NCBI GenBank assembly: GCA_001549895.1 | Contig: AP014719.1 | Location: 2,046,001-2,110,000 of the forward strand | Source: Arthrobacter sp. Hiyo8 | Lineage (GTDB): Bacteria > Actinomycetota > Actinomycetes > Actinomycetales > Micrococcaceae | Length of the DNA: 64,000 bases | Direction: 5' to 3' | Part shown: in pieces, positions 19,142 through 27,293 of the stretch | Position numbering within the stretch: the stretch's first letter is position 1 | Layout of the letters: each line of letters opens with the position of its first letter | The notes under the pieces: generated by a model | What the model was told of the DNA's origin: nothing | The model's database searches: none | Seen by the model: the letters and a program-made list of their open reading frames with translations, nothing else | Made by a program: the position numbers and the translations under genes

Positions 19142-19188
19142 GTCATAAGATTCCTAGTCATATTCCTTGTCATTGAATGACGCGTCAT
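19142..19188. promoter_or_regulatory. Cluster of five GTCAT half-sites (MarR operator candidate)
   Basis: GTCAT occurs at 19142, 19157, 19169 and 19184, and its complement ATGAC at 19177. GTCATTGAATGAC (19169-19181) and ATGACGCGTCAT (19177-19188) are perfect overlapping dyads. The cluster lies between the divergent starts of the MarR and MFS genes and ends 14 bp before the MFS ATG, so binding would block that promoter. Confidence 0.65.
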
Positions 19189-19202
19189 ATAGATTGATCT
19201 GC

Positions 19203-20668
19203 ATGACTTCACCAAGCACCCTCACTAGATCTGCCGAGCAGCTCCATACAGCCGTCCGCTGGACCCGGGCCCAGTGGCTGCTGCTGATGGTGGTGTGCAC
19301 CGTTCTGGCCCTCGACGGCCTGGACGTTTCCATGGTGGGCGTAGCCCTTCCCTCCATCGGCCACGAACTCCACCTCGGAACCGATTCCCTGCAGTGGATC
19401 GTTTCCGCCTACGTCCTGGGGTACGGGAGCCTGTTGCTCCTGGGCGGGCGGCTCGCCGACCTGCTGGGCCGGCGTCGGATCTTCCTGATCGCCTTGACCG
19501 TGTTCGCTGCGGCTTCGCTCCTCGGCGGCCTCGTGAACGATCCCACCCTCTTGATCGCAACGCGCTTCGTCAAGGGCCTGGCCGCGGCATTCACTGCCCC
19601 ACCGGGTTCTCCATCATCACTACCAACTTCGCCGAAGGCCGCGAGCGCAACAAGGCACTGTCCATCTTCACCACTTTCGGCGCGAGCGGCTTTTCGCTCG
19701 GGCTGGTGGTTGGCGGGCTCATGACCAGTTTGAGCTGGCGCTGGACCTTCCTTGTATCGGTACCGATCGCCGTCGCCGTCGTGCTTCTTGGCATGTTGTT
19801 CATTCCCCGGGATAAGCCGTCCACGGAAGAAAGCGGCCACGACGTCTGGGGCGCGGTGACCCTCGCACTCGGCATGCTTGGCCTCGTGTATACCTTGGTT
19901 TCAGCGCCGGAGAAGGGCTGGGGATCTGTGGCAACAATCGCCGGATTCGCCATCTCTGCTGCCGTGCTGGCAACCTTCGCCGTCATCGAAAACCGCGTCA
20001 AGCACCCGCTTATCCGCTTCGGCATCCTGCGTGAAGGCTGGGTGGCCCGCGCCAACCTGAGTGCCGTTGGACTGTTCGGCTCCTACCTGAGCTTCCAGTT
20101 CATCCTCACCATGTACCTGCAGTCGGTGCTCGGCTGGTCTCCCCTCGGCATGGCGCTTGCCTTGCTTCCCACCGGGCTCCTGGTGGCAACGAGCGCACCC
20201 TTCGCGGACAGGTTCATCGAGAAATTCGGCGCCCCGAAGCTCATCCTCACCGGCCTGACCGCCATGGGACTGGGCTACGTCTTGTTCCTCCGCGTTGGAA
20301 CGTCGCCCAACTACGTCCTGGACATCCTGCCCTCGGTCATCCTGCTGGGCATCGGTTTCGCTTTGGCCTTCCCGTCCATCAATGTCCAAGCCACCGCTGG
20401 AATCCGGGATTCGGAGCAGGGACTGGCCGCCGGACTCATCCAGACCAGCACGCAGGTTGGCGCGGCACTCGTCCTCGCCGTGACGACCGCCCTCGTCAGC
20501 GGGCATGACACCGGCGCAGGCACAAACGGCACCGTCAGCGCGGCAGCCATGCTCGATCAGTACCGGCCCGGCCTGGTCCTGAGCGCTGCGGTGGCGATCG
20601 CAGCCCTGCTCGTGGCAGCGTCCCCGGCGCGCCGCCGTCGGGCACTTGCCGAGCAGCCCGCAGCCTAA
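19203..20668 (+). CDS. MFS transporter, DHA2 (EmrB/QacA-like) multidrug exporter
   Basis: About 489 aa with about 14 membrane segments. The DHA2 hallmark LDGLDVSMVGVALPSIGHEL lies in helix 1, SLQWIVSAYVLGYG in helix 2 and LGGRLADLLGRRR in loop 2-3. One frameshift near 19603 (GCCCCACC for expected GCCCCCACC) splits the reading; afterwards TGFSIITTNFAEGRERNKAL continues the family pattern. ATG 19203 is chosen because the operator cluster ends just upstream. Likely a proton-driven exporter controlled by the divergent MarR. Confidence 0.87.
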
Positions 20669-20683
20669 GCGGACTCGGGTGAA

Positions 20684-20721
20684 AAGTGCCGGCCCGCTCA
20701 TTCCAGGGCGGGCCGGCACTT
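20684..20721. terminator. Hairpin terminator after the MFS exporter
   Basis: 14-bp perfect arms at 20684-20697 and 20708-20721, with a 10-base loop and A-rich 5' side; it lies 16 bp after the stop. Confidence 0.8.
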
Positions 20722-20794
20722 CTGCGTTAGCCCGGTACCGCTGCATAAACAAGACGGCACCTTGCGCCAGCAGAATGAAGCGCAACAATGGACC

Positions 20795-21700
20795 ATGGTC
20801 AACTTCCTGAAGAAGTGGCAAGCGGAACTGCGGATGACTTTTACGGGTCACCCGCAGTCCACGCCTGACTGGGTGCTGCGGCTTGCCGAGGGAAACGACC
20901 CGGGTACCACCTTCCCGGATCGGCCGTCTGGGCCGTCCACGGTTCCATGTCCACGATCATCGCGGGAATCCGGGTGCTGCTCATGCAATCCCTGCATCCC
21001 GGCGCTTTGGCGGGGGTGTACGACCATTCAGGCTTCAAAAGGGATCCCCTCGGCCGCCTTGCAAATACCATCCGTTGGATCTTCACGGTGAGCTACGGCT
21101 CCATGGACGCAGCCCACACGGCAACCCACTTCGTGCGGCGGGTGCACGATTCCGTCAAGGGCAACTACGTTGACGCCCAGGGCCAAACCCGCGAGTACTC
21201 AGCAAACGATCCCGAGCTTCTCCGCTGGGTCCACGTTGCGTACGCGGATTCCTTCGTTACGGCGCACCGGATCTGGGGCGGGCGGTCCCGGCGGCGCCGA
21301 CGCCTACATCCGCGAATGGCCCAGGCCGGGCGCCTCATGGGAGTCGAGGACCCTCCCTTGAGCCTCGCGGAAGTGACGGCGGAAATGGACCAGTGGTACG
21401 CCTCCGGACATCTCCGCGCGGACGAGCGGCTCAGGGAAACCATCGAATTCATCAGGTACCCCCGTTGAAAGCGTCGCTGCAACCCGGTTACCGGATTCTG
21501 TTCGCCGCGGCCGTCGCCAGCCTGGAGCCCCGATATCGGGAATTGCTGGGGCTGGAAAAAGCCCGTATCGGCCCCATCCCGCTACCGGCGATTCTCGCCG
21601 CACGGGTGGTGCTCGCTGTCGTGCGCCTGACGTTGGGACGCAGTGGCCCAGCGAGCAGGCCGCCCGGAAACGATTGCGGCGCCTGGGGTACGAGGCTTAG
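20795..21700 (+). CDS. DUF2236 (MpaB/latex-clearing-like oxygenase) family protein
   Basis: About 302 aa after correction. HGSMSTIIAGIRVLLMQSLH, then PGALAGVYDHSGFKRDPLGR, RVHDSVKGNY and LRWVHVAYADSFVTAHRI match DUF2236, a helical family with a histidine-rich heme or metal site (here H in QSLHP, RVHD and WVHVA). Frame changes lie near 20908, near 21283 (probably two losses in a G/C-rich stretch) and near 21460; the tail ends RLRRLGYEA at TAG 21700. Function in bacteria is poorly defined; relatives are mycophenolate oxygenase and rubber oxygenase. Monocistronic. Confidence 0.72.
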
Positions 21701-21758
21701 ACGCAGAGGAGCCCGGCGGAACGGTGTGGCCGTTCCGCCGGGCTTCCTTGACGAATCG

Positions 21759-24700
21759 CTAGATCAGCGCGTCCGACAAGTGGTTCGGAGTGCCGAAGCG
21801 GTGCGCCGTGATGCTGATGGCCTGCTCGTGCAGGAACGGCAGCATCTCGATGCGTCCGGCCGGGGTCACCGTGCCGTGGTAGATCGCGACGTCGGGACGG
21901 CCGCCGGTCGCTGCGCTCAGCGCGCTGCTGTCCCCGCCGATCAGGCGGATACGGCCGCCGTTGATGCCTGCCGCGGAAACCAGCCATTCGGCGTCGTTCT
22001 GGATGCGGGTGCCCACGCCGAGCCCCGCGAACGCTGCGATGACAGCTTCGGGAAGTTCGACGGCGGAGGACACCGTGAGCGCCGAACCCGCCACTGCACC
22101 GGCTGCCACGACGCGAAGCAAGTCCACGAGCTTCCCGCCCTCGGACAAGCGGATGGTCACGGGGATGGCCGGTACCGGAAGACGTTGCGCTCGGCGCTCA
22201 GGCCGGAGACGTCCTTGCGGGTGCCGAATTCCGTGGCCCATGCCTCGGCGTCGCTGAAGAGCGCCTTCTGCAGGGCCTCCGCCTCGCTGGCTTCGACAAG
22301 CGAGCCTGCGGCCTTGGCGGCGGCCAGGATCGAAGCGGCCGCACCCTTGAGCGTGGCACCGCGCTTGGCGCGGGGCTCCGTAGGGAGCCAGCTACCCAGC
22401 CCCACCAGGTAGTTGGGTCCGCCGGCCTTGGTGCCGGCGCCCACGGCGGACTTCTTCCAGCCGCCGAACGGCTGCCGCTGGACGATTGCGCCCGTGATGC
22501 CGCGGTTCACGTAGAGGTTGCCGGCCTGGATGGTCTCCAGCCAGACGCCCATTTCACCGGAATCGAGCGAGTGCAGCCCGGCGGTGAGGCCGTATTCGAT
22601 CTCGTTCTGGATTGCGATGGCTTCTTCCAAGGTGGACGCCGTCATGACGCCGAGGACCGGGCCGAAGAACTCGGTCAGGTGGAAGTAGGAGCCGCGCTTC
22701 ACGCCGAACCGGATGCCCGGGACCACAGACGGCCGGTCTCGTCCAGCTTCTCGGGCTTCACGGCCAGGTCTCGCCCTCGCCGAGGGTGGTCAGCGCGTTG
22801 AGGAGCTTGCCGTTGGCCGGCTCGATGATCGGGCCCATCTGGGTGGTGGCCTCTTCCGGGTAGCCCACCTTGAGCGAGCGGGCGGCATCCACGAGTTGGT
22901 TGTGGAAGCGCTCGGACGTGGCTACGGAACCCACCAGGATCACCAGTGAAGCGGCGGAGCACTTCTGCCCTGCGTGCCCGAAAGCGGAGTACACAACGTC
23001 CTTGGCGGCAAGATCGAGGTCGGCGTGCGGGGTGACGATGATGGCGTTCTTGCCCGAGGTTTCCGCGAGCAGCGGGAGGTCCTGCCGGAAGGACCGGAAG
23101 AGCTCAGCGGTCTCGTAGCCGCCGGTGAGAATCACGCGGTCAACGCTGGGGTGCGAGACCAGCTGGGTGCCCAGCTCGCGTTCTTCGAGCTGCACGAGCG
23201 CCAGCACTTCGCGCGGCACGCCGGCCTCCCACAGGGCGTCCACCATGACGGAACCGGAGCGGCGGGCCTGCTTTGCGGGTTTGATCACGACGGCGGATCC
23301 CGCCGCGAGTGCCGCCAGCGTGGAGCCCGCGGGAATCGCCACCGGGAAGTTCCACGGCGGGGTCACAACGGTGAGCTTCGCTGGGACGAACCTGGCGCCG
23401 TCGACCGTTTCCAGGTCCTTGGCGCGCTCGGCGTAGTAGTGCGCGAAGTCGATTGCTTCGCTGACTTCGGGGTCGCCTTGTTCGATCGTCTTGCCGGTCT
23501 CGGAGGCCATAACCTCGAGAAGTTCGGCGCGGCGGGATTCCAGGATGTCGCCTGCGCGGTGCAGGATGGCTGCGCGCTCGGCGGCAGGCATGGCGCCCCA
23601 AGTTTTGCCGTGTTCCACTGCGGTGGCAATGATGCGTTCCAGTTCCTGCGGGTCGCTGACCTTGCTGGCTTCAACGATCGCGTTTCCCGCAGTGGAGCCC
23701 GGGATGCGGTCGAGGATGGCACGGCCCAGGCCCGGTTGGCGGGCAGGGCAGGATCGGTGTCCGGAGTGTTGGCGAAGCCCTGGCTTGGCATGGCGGCCGC
23801 GGGCTTGTTGCGGTCCTGCGTGCGGTTGGGGCCGGAACGGCGTCGTCCAATTCTGCGAGGGAGGCGAGGAAGCGCTGCTTCTCACGCTCGAACAGCGATT
23901 TGTTTTCGCTGAGTTCGAACACAGCGGACATGAAGTTGTCCTGGCTGGCGCCTTCTTCGAGGCGGCGGATCAGGTAGGCGATCGCAACGTCGAACTCGCC
24001 CGGGTGCACCACCGGCGTGTACAACAGGAGGCTGCCGACGTCCTTGCGGACGGCCGTGGCTTGGCCCGTGGCCATACCGAGGAGCATCTCGAACTCAATG
24101 CCCGCCGTAACGCCGCGCTCCTTCGCGAGCAGCCACGCAAACGCGACGTCAAAGAGGTTGTGGCCGGCGACGCCGATGCGGACCGCATCGATGTGTCCTG
24201 GAGTGAGCGCGTAGTTCAGGACGCGCTTGTAGTTGGTGTCCGAATCCTGCTTGGTGCCCCACGTAGCGAGCGGCCAGCCCTGGATGGACGCCTGGACCTG
24301 TTCCATAGGCAGGTTGGCGCCCTTGACGACGCGCACCTTGATGGGAGCGCCGCCGTTTGCCCGGCGGGCCGCAGCCCATTCCTGCAGTTCCTGCATGGCC
24401 GACAGCGCGTCCGGGAGGTAGGCCTGCAGCACGATGCCGGCCTCAAGGTTCTTGAATTCGGGCTTGTCCAGGATCCGGGTGAACACGGCCATGGTCAGGC
24501 TGAGGTCCTTGTATTCCTCCATGTCCAGGTTGATAAACTTGGGCTTGGGGAACGATGCGGCCAGCTCGTAGAGCGGGGTGAGCTTCTCCACCACGTGGTC
24601 CACTGCTTCGTCGAAGGCCCACAGCGAGTGCGGGGCCACCGTGGAGGACTCCTTGATGGAGACGTAGTCGACGTCGTCACGGGCCAGGAGCTTGAGGGTC

Positions 24701-25232
24701 CCTCGAGCCTGCGGCTGGCTTCGCGTTCGCCCAGGACGGCCTCGCCCAGCAGGTTCACGTTCAGGTGGACGCCGTTCTGCTTGATCTTGGCGATGGCCGG
24801 GCCAAGCTTGGCATCGGTGGCGTCCACGATCAGGTGGCCCACCATGTCGCGGAGGACTTTGCGTGCGATCGGGATGACCACCTGCGGCAGGACCGGAGCC
24901 ATGACGCCGCCGGTGCGCACAGCAGCGCGCATGTACCAAGGAAGGAAGGCCGGGACCTTCGGGGCAAGCTTGGCCAGGTTGCGGCCGGCGACGGACAGAT
25001 CCTCAGGGCGGATGACGCCGTCGACGAATCCCACCGTGAAGTCCAGGCCGTTCGGATCCTTCAGGACGCCGGCGAGGCGCTGCGCGGAAACGTCAACGGG
25101 TACCTTCGAGGCTTCGGTGAGCCAGTGTCGAACCAGTTGGATGGCTTCGTGGGCCAGCTCCTGGAGGTGTCCGGATTCCGGGGTGGATTGTGTCCTGGCG
25201 TCGATGCTCGAATCCCGAGTTGGTGTGCTCAT
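21759..25232 (-). CDS. putA: Bifunctional proline dehydrogenase / L-glutamate gamma-semialdehyde dehydrogenase
   Basis: About 1160 aa. It oxidises proline to glutamate in two steps. The FAD-dependent PRODH half includes HLNVNLLGEAVLGEREASRR, FINLDMEEYKDLSLTMAVF and KGANLPMEQVQAS. The aldehyde-dehydrogenase half includes VTPPWNFPVAIPAGS, VILTGGYETAELF, the catalytic Cys in GHAGQKCSAAS and YVNRGITGAIVQRQPFGGWK. Frameshifts lie near 24705, 23835, 23735, 22765, 22725 and 22170, with colinear protein throughout. There is no N-terminal DNA-binding domain, as expected outside enterobacteria. It is divergent from a LysR gene that probably activates it. Confidence 0.92.
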
Positions 25233-25311
25233 GCGCTTCGTTCCTTTTGGTGCGGAGAGTGCTTTGTTTCCATCAGTATGGATCTACAATCAGATTAGGA
25301 AAAGCGATCTT

Positions 25312-25332
25312 TTCTGAAGAATATTCATTAGA
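25312..25332. promoter_or_regulatory. LysR-type (T-N11-A) site between putA and the lysR gene
   Basis: The AT-rich stretch has T at 25315, eleven bases, then A at 25327, around the dyad GAATATTC (25319-25326). It lies in the 125-bp divergent region, about 80 bp from the putA start and 31 bp from the lysR start. The position and form suit an autoregulatory LysR site. Confidence 0.45.
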
Positions 25333-25357
25333 TTTCTCGACCCTTCTGGAGAGCCGA

Positions 25358-26257
25358 ATGCTGGATGTCCGCAGGCTGCGCTTGCTGCACGAATTGAAGA
25401 TCCGCGGAACGCTCGCAGAAGTGGCCGACGCCATGAAGTACAGCCCGTCCTCGGTGTCCCAGCAGTTGACCTTGTTGGAGAAGGAAGCGGGCGTGAAACT
25501 GCTGAGAAAATCCGGTCGACGGGTGCAGCTGACGCCGCAGGCCGAGATCCTCGTGGAACATGCGGCCGCTTTGCTGGCCACCCTCGAGCGGGCAGAGACG
25601 GATCTCGCGGCGTCCCTCTCCACAGTGACGGGAACAGTGCGGCTCGCCGTGTTCCAAACCGCCGCCCTGGCCCTCATGCCGGACTTCCTCACCATCATGA
25701 AGGGCGAGTATCCCGAAGTGCGAGTGGAAATGATCCAGCGCGAACCCGAGACTGCGCTCTATGAAACCTGGGCCCGAGACTTCGACATCGTGGTGGCCGA
25801 GCAATACCCAGGGCACGCAGCACCACACCACCCCGGCCTGGACCGCGCAACCCTGACCAGCGACGCCATCAGGCTGGCCACTCCCCCGATTGGCCTCGGT
25901 GGCGAGTCGATTTCCTCGCTCGCGGATACGGCTCCCCTGCCATGGGTCATGGAACCGCATGGTGCGGCGTCCCGGCACTGGGCAGAACAAGCATGCCGCT
26001 CCGCTGGCTTCGAGCCCGACGTCCGGTACGAAACCGCCGACCTCCAAGCGCAAATCCGGCTCATCGAGTCCGGCAATGCCGTGGCCCTCATGCCGGACCT
26101 CGTCTGGACGGGCCGGACCACTCCGGTCCAACTGCTGGACCTCCCCGGGCTCCCCAAGCGGACAGTCTTCACGTCGACGCGCACCGCCGGCCGGATCCAC
26201 CCCGCAATCCTGGCATGCCGGGAAGTCCTAGAACGGGTGGCCGCGGAACGGGCGTAG
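25358..26257 (+). CDS. LysR family transcriptional regulator, divergent from putA
   Basis: Intact, 299 aa from ATG 25358 (MLDVRRLRLLHELKIRG). The DNA-binding helix is TLAEVADAMKYSPSSVSQQL, followed by LLEKEAGVKLLRKSGRRVQL. The C-terminal effector domain follows with PLPWVMEPHGAASRHWAEQA and IRLIESGNAVALMPDLVW. Regulators of this subgroup that lie beside amino-acid catabolic genes usually respond to the substrate; control of putA by proline is the natural inference. The upstream in-frame extension to 25190 overlaps putA and is rejected. Confidence 0.88.
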   Translation: MLDVRRLRLLHELKIRGTLAEVADAMKYSPSSVSQQLTLLEKEAGVKLLRKSGRRVQLTPQAEILVEHAAALLATLERAETDLAASLSTVTGTVRLAVFQTAALALMPDFLTIMKGEYPEVRVEMIQREPETALYETWARDFDIVVAEQYPGHAAPHHPGLDRATLTSDAIRLATPPIGLGGESISSLADTAPLPWVMEPHGAASRHWAEQACRSAGFEPDVRYETADLQAQIRLIESGNAVALMPDLVWTGRTTPVQLLDLPGLPKRTVFTSTRTAGRIHPAILACREVLERVAAERA

Positions 26258-26332
26258 GGTTCGGCTGGCTGGTGCGGTCGGATTCTGCACGATCATTCCG
26301 CATGCAGGGACAATTCGAAGAGAGCCAAAACG

Positions 26333-26362
26333 CAAAAAGGCCCCGGTCCAAGGACCGGGCCA
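26333..26362 (-). terminator. Rho-independent terminator of the tRNA-Ser gene
   Basis: Read on the minus strand, GGCCCGGTCC, a TT turn, GGACCGGGGCC and then TTTTT form a textbook terminator starting a few bases after the tRNA 3' end. Confidence 0.85.
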
Positions 26363-26366
26363 AACG

Positions 26367-26450
26367 CGGAGAATGGGGGATTTGAACCCCCGAGGGCGTT
26401 AACCCAACACGCGTTCCAGGCGTGCGCCATAGCCGCTAGGCGAATTCTCC
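26367..26450 (-). tRNA. tRNA-Ser (anticodon GGA)
   Basis: On the minus strand the acceptor arms GGAGAAT/ATTCTCC pair over 7 bp with a G discriminator. The anticodon arm is CACGC-CTGGAAC-GCGTG, giving anticodon GGA. A long class II variable arm with TTGGGTTAACGCCC follows, then the T arm GGGGG-TTCAAAT-CCCCC. CCA is not encoded. The D arm (GCCTAGCGGCTATGGC) is probably one base shorter than usual, which may be another deletion in the sequence. Confidence 0.93.
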
Positions 26451-26759
26451 ATGCTTCTGAATCAAAAGCAGACTCCACTGTACCCGAGAATTTCGGCATC
26501 GCCCAATCGGGACATTCATGGTGTCGAGCGGGCCCTCCGTGCGCTTAAACGTAAAAATGGACGCCCCAATGCGTCCATTCCTCCGGCACTCCGTTGAGCT
26601 GCTGGGTCCAGCCCCTGAAACCAGGCCCTGCGGCTCACAATCTTGAGATTGCCCCAATCGGTGTACATACCAATAGTCCGCTGGGTTCAGCGGTTTGGCA
26701 ATGGAGATTGGAAACCATCCTTTGACCTGTTTTTGAGCGGCCGCTGGGAGGATGGTGGA
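26451..26759. other. Intergenic region with small hairpins, no gene seen
   Basis: 309 bases between the tRNA and the NIF3-like gene. It holds a 9-bp-arm hairpin at 26554-26577 (AATGGACGC/GCGTCCATT) and a small dyad CAATCT/AGATTG at 26638-26651. An open frame on the minus strand here has no recognisable protein and runs antisense into the next gene, so I do not call it. The tRNA promoter should lie at its left edge. Confidence 0.5.
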
Positions 26760-27083
26760 ATGAGCCAACTGCACGCCCTCGTTGTCTACGTCCCGGTATC
26801 CCATAGCGAGAGCTTGCTGGCCGCGATCGGTGATGCCGGGGCCGGCAGAATCGGCGACTATTCGCATTGCTCATTCACCACTCCAGGCACCGGACGCTTC
26901 ACCCCCATGCCAGGGGCACAACCGTTCATCGGCGCCGTGGGGCAAGGCGAAACGGTGCCGGAAATCCGGGTCGAGTGCGTGGTTGAGACGGACTTGCTCG
27001 ACGCCGTAGTGCAGGCCCTGCGCTCAGCCCACCCTTATGAGGAGCCCGCGTTCATGACGTGGCCCGTGAACGGCTGGCGCTAA
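26760..27083 (+). CDS. NIF3/YqfO insert-domain-like (CutA-fold) small protein
   Basis: Intact, 107 aa from ATG 26760 with GGGAGG upstream. MSQLHALVVYVPVSHSESLL, IGDYSHCSFTTPGTGRF, PFIGAVGQGETVPEIRVECV and ALRSAHPYEEPAF match the stand-alone form of the central domain of NIF3-like dimetal proteins. HPYEEPA is the strongest signature. The trimeric CutA-like fold suggests a structural or metal-related role; function unknown. It lies just upstream of the SRP RNA gene. Confidence 0.75.
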   Translation: MSQLHALVVYVPVSHSESLLAAIGDAGAGRIGDYSHCSFTTPGTGRFTPMPGAQPFIGAVGQGETVPEIRVECVVETDLLDAVVQALRSAHPYEEPAFMTWPVNGWR

Positions 27084-27165
27084 CTGGACATGTCCATCTT
27101 TTGGCTCCCACAAGGCACATGTCCGCAAATTCGGAGGGCTCGAAAACTTCGGGTAAGCTTGTCGA

Positions 27166-27254
27166 CGGCCCCTCATGTGGCGTCATCCTGTTGAACTCCC
27201 CCAGGACCGGAAGGTAGCAAGGGTAGATGGGCTCTGGCGGGTGCATGAGGGGTC
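27166..27254 (+). ncRNA. ffs: Small signal recognition particle RNA (4.5S-type)
   Basis: The conserved domain IV is plain: CCTGTTGAACTCCCCCAGG, then ACCGGAAGGTAGCAAGGGTA with the GGAA tetraloop, and GATGGGCTCTGG. The outer arms CCCCTCATG (27169-27177) and CATGAGGGG (27244-27252) close the hairpin. Position just upstream of dnaX is usual in actinobacteria. The RNA works with Ffh to target membrane proteins. Confidence 0.93.
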
Positions 27255-27293
27255 TCTTATTTAAATGTCAGTCCCTATAGGTAGGTTTCCCCT

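Noticed and set aside
23491..25317. 608-aa open frame on the plus strand opposite putA
   Set aside because: Antisense to a clear PutA protein that continues in all corrected frames; no recognisable domain.
26436..26867. 143-aa minus-strand frame between the tRNA and the NIF3-like gene
   Set aside because: It begins inside the NIF3-like gene in antisense and ends inside the tRNA; no family features.
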